In this document: piece after piece, positions 18,601 to 26,251 of the stretch
Layout of the letters: every line of letters begins with the position of its first letter
Numbering within the stretch: the first letter of the stretch is position 1
Source: Planctomycetota bacterium
GTDB lineage: Bacteria > Planctomycetota > UBA1135 > GCA-002748355
DNA: 64,000 bases
Direction: 5' to 3'
Assembly (NCBI GenBank): GCA_027021385.1
Contig: JALUUL010000085.1
Location: 1 to 64,000 of the forward strand
Made by a program: the position numbers and the translations under genes
Notes under the pieces: generated by a model
Seen by the model: only the letters and a program-made list of their open reading frames with translations
What the model was told of the DNA's origin: nothing
The model's database searches: none

Positions 18601-18679
18601 GACTCTCGGAGAGCGGCAGGCCCTGGCCGAGCGCTACCTCGAGTTCGCCCGGAAGACCTTCGGCCCGAAGATCAAGTAG
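15605..18679 (+). CDS. Large exported HEAT-repeat protein
   Basis: A 1024-residue protein with a signal sequence (about 8-30), a Gly/Lys-rich basic linker (about 45-85) and then alpha-helical repeats throughout. The clearest HEAT/PBS-lyase repeats are near residues 700-790 (for example DPEVRARAAESCGRLGDPAVLEPL and DDRVRHATMVALGRLGG), each ending in the typical A-GRLGD turn. No enzymatic domain is visible. It starts 65 nt after waaF on the same strand and may be co-transcribed. The Shine-Dalgarno before ATG 15605 is weak. A periplasmic scaffold is the most that can be inferred. Confidence 0.8.
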   Translation: MEPTRRPARGTAFGFLVLALSLCGTDLSARSLRTPAPQGLEVAGKQGFGIPKSKGGILGKGKKKGGLILPGGKRRTTGKKRDGILEGGGQGAKALAMARSGGIDAFLQALVETRAPTVEECVARYSLLSEKDRRDLEVKAYRLPPKGVARLARLWAALPEPRGLPVLHALLRGRDLGSSTSTVVRALLDLSGPRARAAAFSLLESDRKRVRGAAELHLAESPRGEDLERLTALCRHKSKGTRLAALRLLGRWLREDPDLDLRPLAALLKHGDPAMRALAVRILASIGVRAVPALKPWVAKGLRTEASRLAALLLSESELRSGQALLPDEVLAAGLELRRAGRPFDRQLAAILAGTRLFLDPEVSLHGRDGGAQDPRRVCEDLVRAVEVRSFFTEMPLCHRMIVLRLRLLSGEDFGIDHLRWSAWWKETKHGFLPFRKDAPDEGPALDRSFLVYRESGKPRFVLIGPETEESAVPGAPIRFRLTRSAMGKLRRDLELRGFLNLAARLEETADLPETAKMDFVWASGRCRDGFTGKDSLRLRSLLGVCEEVLEREAWQDFAPRNLSASARLQWWRRNEGDLGGRLEDPRRRSRVLDLCIDAFGSLEGAARRRALGLLLEESRDPARLLDTGRAKRLLEAATKTSIRGEDLASLMEVLAQTAEPGIFAFLLDLLDANPELGIRDRLARLLALSDERGIEIALRHSSAAIRAAAAAEAGRLRGPRIRELLVESLKDEDPEVRARAAESCGRLGDPAVLEPLSARLGDRDDRVRHATMVALGRLGGKGVYETLWKASSERKAGDQLFAVRGLSLLDDSRVGEGLLRIAIAHYPKPVGLQALQGLRGRGGPDLRRALRKSLDGVRAGPLQRELLMLLGEMQDPYVFPRILSFLASGTATLRACRILADISGVDHCDAKNRVERYQAWWNEHAKDGPARWFLDALEAEGFRTDLTPAVLAPGAGLRVVRELARVLEKARSKSLRRMALRWLRETLWTDLGGLSPEATLGERQALAERYLEFARKTFGPKIK

Positions 18680-18684
18680 CAGAC

Positions 18685-19080
18685 ATGGTCCCGCCCGCGA
18701 AGGGAGGATTCCCGCTCGCCTGGATCCTGGCCCTCTCGGGGGTCTCGGGTCTCGTTCTCGCCTGCGTCCTCTTCTGGACGAGGGGGACGCAGACCCGCGT
18801 CGAGGCCCGCCTTCCCGAACTCCGACGCCTGGCGCGCGAGTTCGAACTTCCGCTCGACCTCCTGCTCGCGGCCTGCGTCACCGAGGCCTACGAGGACCGG
18901 GGGCGCGGCGACCGGGAGACGGCGGCCGCGCTCCGCGAGGCTTTCGAGGGGCGTGGGGGAAGCCCCGAGGAGGTCCTGCGGGCCTGGGCGGGGGAGGATG
19001 CGTGGAAGCGGCTCTTCTGCACCGACCTCTGGCGCCGGAACCTCGGGAGATGGCGGCGGCTCGCGGCCGGGGAGCGCTGA
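18685..19080 (+). CDS. Small membrane-anchored protein, possibly a degenerate lytic transglycosylase
   Basis: 131 residues: a short cytoplasmic start, one transmembrane segment (about 11-31, LAWILALSGVSGLVLACVLF) and a periplasmic helical domain. The segment AREFELPLDLLLAACVTEAYED resembles the opening of SLT-type lytic transglycosylases, where a Glu after the helix is catalytic, but the rest of that fold is absent, so activity is doubtful. It begins 5 nt after the stop of the HEAT protein, so the two are probably translated from one message and may act together. Confidence 0.65.
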   Translation: MVPPAKGGFPLAWILALSGVSGLVLACVLFWTRGTQTRVEARLPELRRLAREFELPLDLLLAACVTEAYEDRGRGDRETAAALREAFEGRGGSPEEVLRAWAGEDAWKRLFCTDLWRRNLGRWRRLAAGER

Positions 19081-19095
19081 GGGACCGGCCGGTCC

Positions 19096-19722
19096 TCAGC
19101 GGCCGAGAGCCTTCGCGATCCTGTCGACGAAGGCCTGGTCGAAGATCTTGAAGAAGGCGTCCTCGTCCATCGCGGGCCATTCGACTTGGATCAGGTGTTT
19201 CGACCAGAGAAGGATCTGGAGGCTGAACCTCCGCTCCCCTTCCTTCTTGAAGATCGCTTTGTGGGATTCGTATTCGATGATCTCGCTGTTCTTGTCGAAC
19301 TGCGCCATCTGGATGAAACCGGCGAACATCTTGATCAGCGGGCTGTTCGCCTGGATCGTGATCTTGCCGCGTTTTCCGCCGGGGCCTTCGTAGACCTGTT
19401 CGATACCGGCCAGGGATCCGAGTCCCATCGCCTGCAGGGCGAGGTCGTCCCCGTCCCTCTCCTTCTTCGCTTCCTTTTTCTTCCAGCCCTCGGGGGCGGG
19501 AGGCATCAGGGCGAGGAGGCTTTTTCGAAGGGAACGCATCGCGAGCACGCGGGCCCGGTCGAGGTGCTGGATACAGGCCCCGAAGCGGTTTTCGTTCCAG
19601 GCCTGCGTCGCGAGTCGCAGGCTCGTCGGGAAGTCCTTCGGGGTCGGTTTCTGCCTCCGCTTCTGGGAGAGGAGCGGGAGGGTGCAGAGCAGGGCGAGGG
19701 CGTAGACGGTCTTGCGTTTCAT
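19096..19722 (-). CDS. Exported protein of unknown function
   Basis: 208 residues with a signal sequence (about 1-19, MKRKTVYALALLCTLPLLS). The mature part has an amphipathic helical start, then LMPPAPEGWKKK and an alternating beta region (KITIQANSPLIKMFAG) ending in a helix. The pattern proline-proline-x-GW followed by an SPL strand recalls uncharacterised periplasmic proteins of other bacteria, but I cannot name the family. GGAG 7 nt before the ATG at 19722 supports that start. It lies 29 nt after the M14 carboxypeptidase gene and is probably the last gene of that operon. Confidence 0.7.
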   Translation of the reverse strand: MKRKTVYALALLCTLPLLSQKRRQKPTPKDFPTSLRLATQAWNENRFGACIQHLDRARVLAMRSLRKSLLALMPPAPEGWKKKEAKKERDGDDLALQAMGLGSLAGIEQVYEGPGGKRGKITIQANSPLIKMFAGFIQMAQFDKNSEIIEYESHKAIFKKEGERRFSLQILLWSKHLIQVEWPAMDEDAFFKIFDQAFVDRIAKALGR

Positions 19723-19751
19723 CGAGGACTCCGATCTCGGGCTGTTTCCCG

Positions 19752-21497
19752 TCAATGACCGATCCGGACCTCGAAGGCGAGGTCCCGGATCTTCTCCCCC
19801 CGGTAATGGAATCGTAGGCGGCCGGTGCCCTCGACGAGGTAGCGGATCTCCAGTTTGCCGTGGGAACCGAGGCCGCGCTCGATCGGGATTCTCCCAGGAT
19901 CGAACCTTGGGGGAAAGAGCTTCGTGGCTGCGGGCCGGAAGGGGTCCCGGACCTCCCCTGCGGCGAGGACCCTGCAACCGTCGGCCCGAACCTCGAGGAC
20001 ATCAGGTCGGCCGATCCTCTTCGCGGCTGCCTGGGCGGTGCGGGTCGGGATCAGGCGCTCGTTCCGCAAGGTGACCGTCACGTAGAAGAGGTTCTCGTCC
20101 GCCTGTTCGACCTTCTTTCCGGTGCATACGACCTCGGGGAGTTCCTCCATGTGGTAGAGGACGAAGGACGCGTTCCGGTGGAGCATTTCCCGGATCAGGA
20201 AGCCCGGGGGGATCCTCCCAGAGTCCTTCGTCGAGCCCCCGATCTCGATCCTGCCGTAGGTCGGGTGGTCGAACTCCTTCCAGGGAACGAAATGTGCCCC
20301 GAAGGCTAGGCGATCCTCATATTCATCCAAGGTTTTACGGTCGACCTTCCCTTCGCTTTGCTTCCACCGTTCCCAGGTCCAGAGTTCATTCGTGAACGAG
20401 AGGATTCCGAGGCCGAGGTAGGTCCAGTCGATCTCCCCCCCGTGGACTCCGTACAGATCCCGCCAGAGGACCATGTAGCGGTAGAACGGGAGGAGGCTCT
20501 CGCCCTTCTTGCCGATCGCGTCGTAGACAGCGCGGTCGGGTCCCGGGTAGGGAAGGTTCTTGTCGCCGGGGCCCCGGAGGATCATTCCCCCGAAGTTGTG
20601 GAAGGACTGGACCCCGGCGATGTTGGGGTGGCGGAGCAGGAAGTCTCGCACCGCCCGGCTTTCCGGCAGGCCGAAGGGCAGAGGGCGAGCGCCCCATTGG
20701 AGCCAGGACGGCTGCCAGTCGCTTCCCCAGTCCCGGTTGGGGTCGTAGCCTCCGGGACCGTCTTCGTTGATCCGGCCGTCCCCGTCGTCGTCGATGCCCT
20801 CGATTCCGAGGAGGATCCAATCGCCTTTCTCGCCCGGCTTGCAGGGGATCATCCTCCTGGGGTCCTTGGGGTCGATCTTGTAGTTCCCCTCGCCCGGCGT
20901 TCTCTTCCGCATCCTGCAGAGATTGCCGTCACCGTCCAGGTCGTTCGGGCCGTCCTCGTCATAGCGCCCGTCCCCGTCGTTGTCGGTCGGGATCTGCCCG
21001 CCGCGGGAAGAGTGAGTGGTGTTGGCCTCGTCGAACCAGAAGGCCCTGCCGTCCGGGTTGATCGTCGGGAGCACGTAGAGCGTGCACCGTTCGAAGATCT
21101 TCCGGAGCTTCGGCGCGTTCTTCCGATGCTTCAAGAGGTACCAGGCCGTGTAGAGAGCGGCCTCCGCCCCCTGGATCTCGTTTCCGTGAATGTTCCCATC
21201 GACGTACATCGCGGGCTTGTCCTCCGCGCGCCCGGTCTCGGGGTCGTGGACAGTCAGCGCGAGGATCGCCCTTCCCTGAAAGGAGCGGCCGATCTCCTCG
21301 ATCCGGACGTACTTCGGCCAGCGGCGCTGGATCGCGCGGGCGAGTTCGACCAGGTCGGGATAGTTGTAGAACCGGTCCCAGGGGAGGTTGTCGATCTCGC
21401 CGATTGCGGTCTTCCGTGGGGCCTCGGCCTGGGAGGGGAGTTCGGCGGCGGCGGCGGTCCAGGCGGCCGCGCAGAGGATCAGGGTCGCGGTCTTCAC
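19752..21497 (-). CDS. M14 zinc carboxypeptidase, exported
   Basis: Secreted metallocarboxypeptidase of 581 residues, signal sequence about 1-18. All catalytic residues of family M14 are there: zinc ligands His104 and Glu107 (NIHGNE), third ligand His300 (FHNFGG), NPDGR (147-151) and the general base Glu371 (FTNELW). Two calcium-type loops are inserted, DNDGDGRYDEDG (172-183) with a further DLDGDG, and DDDGDGRINEDG (236-247), as in dockerin or thrombospondin-3 motifs. The start is GTG at 21495-21497, overlapping the upstream M14 gene's stop as GTGA, so the pair is coupled. It probably trims peptides outside the cytoplasm. Confidence 0.92.
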   Translation of the reverse strand: MKTATLILCAAAWTAAAAELPSQAEAPRKTAIGEIDNLPWDRFYNYPDLVELARAIQRRWPKYVRIEEIGRSFQGRAILALTVHDPETGRAEDKPAMYVDGNIHGNEIQGAEAALYTAWYLLKHRKNAPKLRKIFERCTLYVLPTINPDGRAFWFDEANTTHSSRGGQIPTDNDGDGRYDEDGPNDLDGDGNLCRMRKRTPGEGNYKIDPKDPRRMIPCKPGEKGDWILLGIEGIDDDGDGRINEDGPGGYDPNRDWGSDWQPSWLQWGARPLPFGLPESRAVRDFLLRHPNIAGVQSFHNFGGMILRGPGDKNLPYPGPDRAVYDAIGKKGESLLPFYRYMVLWRDLYGVHGGEIDWTYLGLGILSFTNELWTWERWKQSEGKVDRKTLDEYEDRLAFGAHFVPWKEFDHPTYGRIEIGGSTKDSGRIPPGFLIREMLHRNASFVLYHMEELPEVVCTGKKVEQADENLFYVTVTLRNERLIPTRTAQAAAKRIGRPDVLEVRADGCRVLAAGEVRDPFRPAATKLFPPRFDPGRIPIERGLGSHGKLEIRYLVEGTGRLRFHYRGEKIRDLAFEVRIGH

Positions 21498-23338
21498 AGC
21501 CGCACCTCCTTCCGATCGTGCAGGATCCCTTCCTGGAGGATGCGCAGTTCGATCCTCGTGACGCCCTTCGTCGAAAGGATCCAGCGGAATCTCCGCATGG
21601 TTCCCTTCCCTCGCAATCCTTCGAGGAAGTTCCAGGGGCGGCCGATCAGGAGCTTCGGCCTGCGGTCGGCGGGGGTGAGGAGGCGCGGTTCGTCCCGATC
21701 GGGGTCCCGGATCCAGATCTCGACCCTCGGTTTGCGGGGATTACGGAGTCGCTTCCCCATCTCCGTCAGGGGGGGGAGGAAGCCTTCGTTGGCGACGAGG
21801 GCCTCGACTTCGACGACGCCCTTCGCGAGGGAGCGGACCTCGACCTTCGAAATTCGAGGCGCCGGAAGGCGGTCGATCAAGGCCGAGAGGAAGGCGGCCT
21901 GCGTGCGCGCAATGGTGGGGATTTCATCCTTAGGGAGGCGTTGTGCGGATCCGAGGACCAGGCCCCCGATCTCGACCTCCCCGAAGCCCGGGATGCGGAA
22001 CGGTTTCCAGGGGAGCCACTCTCCCGCTTCACGGGCTTTCCGCTCGTCCGGTCCGGAGGTGGGACGGGAGGAGGGACGGGAAGCCTCTTTCGCAGTCCGG
22101 GGTTTCGTTTTCGGGGGTTTCCGGGTGGCCGGCGGATTCCTGGCGAGGGAGCGGTCCTTCCCGCCCTTCCCCTCTTCCCGCTCGATGCGGGCGAGTTCCG
22201 CCCCGACAAGGTCCGGGACCTCGGGCGGGGGGACGGGACCGAGACTCGTGGCGAGCGGCCAGCGTCCGAGCACGGCGTAGGCGGTCGCGTGGAAACGCCC
22301 CTCCCAGCGGTCCCTTCCCCCGGGACCGACCTTCGTGAGCTCCCGGTAGAGTTTCGCGCATTCCTTCAGGAACGGGAGGTCCTCCGGCAGGATCCCGGTC
22401 GGAGGGCGGCGTTCGCCCGCGTCGTTCCCGCGGGGATCCCCCCGGAGGTTGTCCTCCTCGCCGAAGACGAGGACGGCGGCGATCGCGGGGTTCGCGACGC
22501 AGAACTCTGCGAGGGCCCGGGCGCAGGGTTCGCTGCAGACGAAGGCTCCGGCGCCCCGGGAGTGTTCGGGGTAGAGATGCGGGAAGTTCCGCTGCGGGAG
22601 CACACCCCCCTTCGGGTCCTCGTTCCAGAGACCGTCCCCGTCGTCGTCCTTGCCTTCGGGCACGAGGAGGAAACGGCCCCTCTCGTTCTTCGAGGGATCG
22701 GCCTTCCTCATCCTGCCGGGGCGTTCGGGATCCTCGATCCATTCCCCTCCGGGATCGGGGATGCGCATCCAGGAGATCCTGCCGTCGCCGTTCAGGTCGT
22801 CGGGCGGATCCTCCCCCTCGCGCAGGTCCCGATCCTCGTCGAGCGGGGCGCCGTTGCCCGCGGTCGGCGGCGGCCCCTCGGCCGTCGCGGCGAGGCCGTC
22901 GGGGTTCGCGCAGGGGATGACGTAGAGGTCGGCTTTCGACAGGGCTTCGGCGGGACCTCCCTCCTTCGTGTCGAGGAAGGCCTCGATCACGCCCATCGCG
23001 ACCTCGACGTCGTCGATCCGCCGGCCGTCGAGGCCCGCGACGACGAGGATCGAGGGGCGGGGATGGGCGTCCGCTACGGCACCGGCCCGCGTCAGTCGGA
23101 GCGCGACCAGGGGGCGGCCCTCGCGGCTCGTGCCGTAACGGAGGAGGAGGGCGTTCCCCTTCGAGGCGGCGAGGGCGCCGAGTCGCTTCCGGATGCGGGC
23201 GGGGAAGTCCGCGGGTTTTCCGTCCCCCTGGGCGGGATTCGAGGATGGGGGGGACCCAAGGGGGGGGGAGGACACCGCCGTCGCCGGGAAGGCGGTAAGG
23301 GCGGGGAGAAAGGCGAACAGCAGGGAGGGAAGGATCAT
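21494..23338 (-). CDS. Catalytically degraded M14-like protein, exported
   Basis: A 614-residue homologue of the following M14 enzyme, with the same order: signal sequence (about 1-20), an ANPDG segment (144-148), calcium-type loops DLNGDGRISW (181-190) and DDDGDGLWNED (231-241), and a C-terminal beta domain. The active site is gone: where the partner has HGNE this protein has DGRR (zinc ligands replaced by Asp104 and Arg107), the third His and the catalytic Glu are also missing, and a long Lys/Pro/Ser-rich insert (about 390-430) is present. It is likely a pseudoenzyme that binds peptide, calcium or the active partner. ATG 23338 lies inside a 10-bp hairpin stem. Confidence 0.85.
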   Translation of the reverse strand: MILPSLLFAFLPALTAFPATAVSSPPLGSPPSSNPAQGDGKPADFPARIRKRLGALAASKGNALLLRYGTSREGRPLVALRLTRAGAVADAHPRPSILVVAGLDGRRIDDVEVAMGVIEAFLDTKEGGPAEALSKADLYVIPCANPDGLAATAEGPPPTAGNGAPLDEDRDLREGEDPPDDLNGDGRISWMRIPDPGGEWIEDPERPGRMRKADPSKNERGRFLLVPEGKDDDGDGLWNEDPKGGVLPQRNFPHLYPEHSRGAGAFVCSEPCARALAEFCVANPAIAAVLVFGEEDNLRGDPRGNDAGERRPPTGILPEDLPFLKECAKLYRELTKVGPGGRDRWEGRFHATAYAVLGRWPLATSLGPVPPPEVPDLVGAELARIEREEGKGGKDRSLARNPPATRKPPKTKPRTAKEASRPSSRPTSGPDERKAREAGEWLPWKPFRIPGFGEVEIGGLVLGSAQRLPKDEIPTIARTQAAFLSALIDRLPAPRISKVEVRSLAKGVVEVEALVANEGFLPPLTEMGKRLRNPRKPRVEIWIRDPDRDEPRLLTPADRRPKLLIGRPWNFLEGLRGKGTMRRFRWILSTKGVTRIELRILQEGILHDRKEVRL

Positions 23339-23371
23339 GGGGGAGAGGTTGGACCGGTCTCCTCCCCCATG
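23336..23371 (-). promoter_or_regulatory. Inverted repeat enclosing a start codon
   Basis: Perfect 10-bp arms, CATGGGGGAG (23336-23345) and CTCCCCCATG (23362-23371), flank a 16-nt loop that itself contains the palindrome GACCGGTC (23352-23359). In the minus-strand mRNA the 3' arm holds the AUG of the degraded M14 gene, and the 5' arm holds the only Shine-Dalgarno-like GGAGGAG. Folding would hide both, so it could control translation of the M14 pair. It could instead be a stop for the upstream ABC operon, but there is no T-run. Confidence 0.5.
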
Positions 23372-23513
23372 CAAGCCGGCCCGTGGAAAGCCGGGAAGTG
23401 TTTTCGTCGCATCCGAAGCAGGGCGGAAGTCTTCGAGGGGGAGCCGCTCCGATCCCCGTGGTCCTTCCCCGTCGCGGGAGGTAAGGGGGAACGCGCGGGC
23501 CCGGCCGGCGGGG

Positions 23514-24578
23514 TCAGAGCACGTTCCCGGTTTCCGGGTCGAAGCAGCGAATCCCTTCCGCCGGGAAGAGGAGGAGGGCCTCGTCCCCGGGTTTCCACCC
23601 CCCTTCGGGGTCCGCGACCCCGGTGAAGCCGTGTCCCGAGCAATCGAGGCGGACGAAGGTCTCATGACCCTGGGCCTCAAGATGGAGGACGACGCCGCGG
23701 AGCCGCGGCCGGGTCTCGTCGCAGGCCTCAGGTTTCCGGACCGCGAGTTCGCGGGGGCGGAGGCCGAGCAGGACGCGGGGGCGGGGAAGCCTGAGACCCG
23801 GGACGGCGCATCCCTCGACGAAGGTCCCTTCCGGCCGGATCTCGGCCTCGTGGAAGGACATCGGCGGGGATCCGATGAAGGCCCCGACGAATCGGTCGAC
23901 CGGGCGGCGGTAGAGTTCGAGGGGCGGGGCGAACTGCCTGAGCCGGCCCTCGTCGAGGACCGCGATCCGGTCGCCGAGGGCCATCGCCTCGGACTGGTCG
24001 TGCGTGACATGGATCATCGTCGTCTCGGTTTCGCGGTGGAGTCTCGAGATCTCCTCCCGCAGTTCGATTCGGGTTTTCGCGTCGAGGTTGCTCAAGGGTT
24101 CGTCGAGGAGGAAGACGCGGGGTTCGCGGATCAGCGCCCTGCCGAGGGCGACGCGTTGTTGCTGGCCGCCGGAGAGTTCGCGGGGTCTCCGGTCGCAAAG
24201 TTCGAAGAGTCCGAGGCGCTCGGCCGTCGCCTCGGCACGCCGCCGGGCCTCCCTCTTTCCGACCCCCCGCATCCTCAAGGGGAAGGCCAGGTTGTCCCGC
24301 ACGTTCATGTGGGGATAGAGGGCGTAGTTCTGGAAGACCATCGCGACGTCCCGGCGTCTCGGACTCCAGTCGTCGACCCTCTCCCCGTCGAATCGGACCT
24401 CGCCTCCGCTCGGAGCTTCGAGCCCCGCAAGGATCCGGAGCGTCGTGGACTTCCCGCAGCCCGAGGGACCGACGAGGACGACGAGTTCGCCGGATTCGAT
24501 CGAGAGGTCGAGGTCCCGGACGGCCACGGTTCCCCCGGGGAAGACCTTGCGGAGCTTCAGAAGGTCGATGCGGGTCAT
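23514..24578 (-). CDS. ABC transporter ATP-binding protein, MalK/UgpC type
   Basis: Cytoplasmic ATPase of an import system, 354 residues. Walker A GPSGCGKST (37-45), Q-loop VFQNYALYPH, signature LSGGQ (135-139), Walker B FLLDEP (156-161) and switch His193 are complete. The C-terminal 120 residues form the TOBE/OB domains of carbohydrate-type (CUT1) importers. No permease or binding protein is encoded nearby, so it may energise transporters encoded elsewhere, as MsmK/UgpC-type ATPases do. Its ATG overlaps the sixA stop as ATGA. Confidence 0.92.
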   Translation of the reverse strand: MTRIDLLKLRKVFPGGTVAVRDLDLSIESGELVVLVGPSGCGKSTTLRILAGLEAPSGGEVRFDGERVDDWSPRRRDVAMVFQNYALYPHMNVRDNLAFPLRMRGVGKREARRRAEATAERLGLFELCDRRPRELSGGQQQRVALGRALIREPRVFLLDEPLSNLDAKTRIELREEISRLHRETETTMIHVTHDQSEAMALGDRIAVLDEGRLRQFAPPLELYRRPVDRFVGAFIGSPPMSFHEAEIRPEGTFVEGCAVPGLRLPRPRVLLGLRPRELAVRKPEACDETRPRLRGVVLHLEAQGHETFVRLDCSGHGFTGVADPEGGWKPGDEALLLFPAEGIRCFDPETGNVL

Positions 24579-25105
24579 GCGCGGCCGGACCTCTTCGATC
24601 TCCGGGATTCCCGATCCGAGGAGGAGATCGCCGCCCGCTGCGCAACCGCGGCCAGGAGCCGCGCCCCGCCCCCCGTGCTCCAGGGGGTCCGGCTCCGGAG
24701 CCAGATCCCCATGCCCTTCCCGACCGGGAACCCGCGATCCGGAGATCCGAGGAGGAACATGGAGACCAGGCGTCCGACGAGGGGCATGTGGGTGACGAGG
24801 CAGAGCGATTCCGCCTCGGGAAGAGCCCGGCAGAGGTCCAGGGGGTCGGTCCAGTGGACGAGCAGGTCTTCCTCCTCGAGCGGCGGGTGGCCGGGAAGGG
24901 CGTCCCGCAGGAGGGCGGCCGTCTCCCGCGCGCGGCGGTACGGGCTGCAGAGGAGGACCGTTCCCTCTGGGAACCAGGGCGCCCAGAAGCGAGCCGCGCG
25001 GGCGAAGCGGTCCCGGCCCTCCGGAGTCAAGGCGCGTTCGGGGTCGGGGAGGCCCGGGCGCGTCTCCTCGGCGGTTCCATGGCGGAAGAGGAAGAGGTCC
25101 GGCAT
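24575..25105 (-). CDS. sixA: SixA-type phosphohistidine phosphatase
   Basis: Histidine phosphatase superfamily protein of 176 residues. The phosphohistidine nucleophile lies in FRHGTAE (RHG at 8-10), the partner Arg in SPYRRARET and the second catalytic His in VTHMPLVG. SixA removes phosphate from histidine-phosphotransfer proteins and from PTS/nitrogen-PTS phosphocarriers. The gene is sandwiched between an agmatinase-family enzyme (6-nt gap) and a sugar-type ABC ATPase (overlap), so it is part of that message. Substrate is not evident from the sequence; other small phosphatases of the superfamily are the alternative. Confidence 0.85.
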   Translation of the reverse strand: MPDLFLFRHGTAEETRPGLPDPERALTPEGRDRFARAARFWAPWFPEGTVLLCSPYRRARETAALLRDALPGHPPLEEEDLLVHWTDPLDLCRALPEAESLCLVTHMPLVGRLVSMFLLGSPDRGFPVGKGMGIWLRSRTPWSTGGGARLLAAVAQRAAISSSDRESRRSKRSGRA

Positions 25106-25111
25106 CGTCGG

Positions 25112-26158
25112 TCAACCCTGTCCCCGGGAACGGAGCGCCGCCCCGCAGAGCTTGTAGAGGAGCCTCGCTCCGACGATCGCGTCGTAGGAGGCGTGGGGGC
25201 CGGCCCCTTCCTCCTCGTCCGGAGTTCCGACCTCGCAGAGGTCGAAGCCGAGGATCCTGCGGCCCGAGGCGGCGAGGCGCCGGAGCAGGAACACGGCCTG
25301 GTCGAACCCCAGTCCCCCGGGGACCGGAGTTCCGGTCCGCGGGCAGTAGGAGGGGTCGAGGCCGTCGATGTCGAAGCTGACCCAGACCCGTGGCCCAAGG
25401 GGGGCGAAGGCTCTTTCGAGGAGAGAAGAAAGACCGTGGCCCTCGCAGAGGGCTGTGTTCCAGTCGCTCCACTCTTCGACATGGATCCGGTCATCCTTTT
25501 CGCGGGCGATGCGGCGTTCGCTCCCGGAGCGGTCGCGGACGCCGACCTGGACAAGGCGTTCGAGATCCGGGCAGGTTTCCAGCGCGTTGAACATGACCGA
25601 GGCGTGGCTTTCCGCGAATCCTTCGTAGGCCGGTCGCAGATCCATGTGGGCGTCGATCTGCAGGACCGAGAACCTTCCCTCGGCCCCGAGGGCCTGCAGG
25701 GCTCCGAGGGCGCAGGAATGGTCCCCTCCGAGGATCGCGGGGACCACCCGCTCCCGGAGCCGTTCCGCCGTCCAGGACCGGACCGCGGCGGTGCGGGCCG
25801 CTCCGGCCTCGTCCACTTTCCGGCGCAGGGCCTCGATGTCGCCGGGGCTTCGTCCCCCCTCGAGGGAGACGAGGGCGGCTTCCCGGGCGGCCCGCGAAGC
25901 TTCCGCGCAGCCCTCGGGCGGAGGATCGAGCGCGAGACCGGCCTTCCAGACCGCTCCAAAGTCGGGGTCGTCGAGATCGACCTGGAGGCTCGCGCGCCGG
26001 ACCGCCTCGGGCGCCCCCGCGGTCCCCGCTCCGTAGGAGCAGGTGGCCTCGAAGGGGACCGGCAGGATGCGGACGGCGGCTTTTTTGACGTCGAACGGAA
26101 GCCCGAAGATCCCCTCGCCGCTTCCCGGGCCGTCAGGGTCGAAGGTGGGGAGGTCCAT
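25112..26158 (-). CDS. Agmatinase/arginase-family ureohydrolase
   Basis: Binuclear manganese hydrolase of 348 residues that cleaves a guanidino or formimino group. Metal ligands are visible: GGDHS (His147), DAHMDLR (Asp169, His171, Asp173) and SFDIDGLDP (Asp263, Asp265). The CPRTGTPVPGG stretch after the last motif favours agmatinase or a broad ureohydrolase over arginase, and formimidoylglutamase is a further option. It is first in an operon with sixA and an ABC ATPase, not with the arginine genes. A long loop (about 80-135) precedes the first metal motif. Confidence 0.86.
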   Translation of the reverse strand: MDLPTFDPDGPGSGEGIFGLPFDVKKAAVRILPVPFEATCSYGAGTAGAPEAVRRASLQVDLDDPDFGAVWKAGLALDPPPEGCAEASRAAREAALVSLEGGRSPGDIEALRRKVDEAGAARTAAVRSWTAERLRERVVPAILGGDHSCALGALQALGAEGRFSVLQIDAHMDLRPAYEGFAESHASVMFNALETCPDLERLVQVGVRDRSGSERRIAREKDDRIHVEEWSDWNTALCEGHGLSSLLERAFAPLGPRVWVSFDIDGLDPSYCPRTGTPVPGGLGFDQAVFLLRRLAASGRRILGFDLCEVGTPDEEEGAGPHASYDAIVGARLLYKLCGAALRSRGQG

Positions 26159-26168
26159 CGGGGACGGA

Positions 26169-26177
26169 TGCTATACT
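26169..26177 (+). promoter_or_regulatory. Extended -10 promoter candidate
   Basis: TGCTATACT in the short divergent region between the ureohydrolase gene and the DUF4920 gene matches an extended -10 (TGnTATAAT, 8 of 8 fixed positions except one). No good -35 is present, as expected for this class. It would start transcription near 26184 and give a leader of about 68 nt for the DUF4920 gene and possibly the two genes after it. Confidence 0.4.
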
Positions 26178-26251
26178 GCCTCGCTTCGAAATGCGCCCCA
26201 TGGCTCTTCCGGGAGGCGGGGCTCGGGCGTGACCCCCCCCAGGAGCATCGA

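Noticed and set aside
21494-23338. Second active M14 peptidase
   Set aside because: All zinc ligands and the general base are missing at the aligned places, so activity is not supported.
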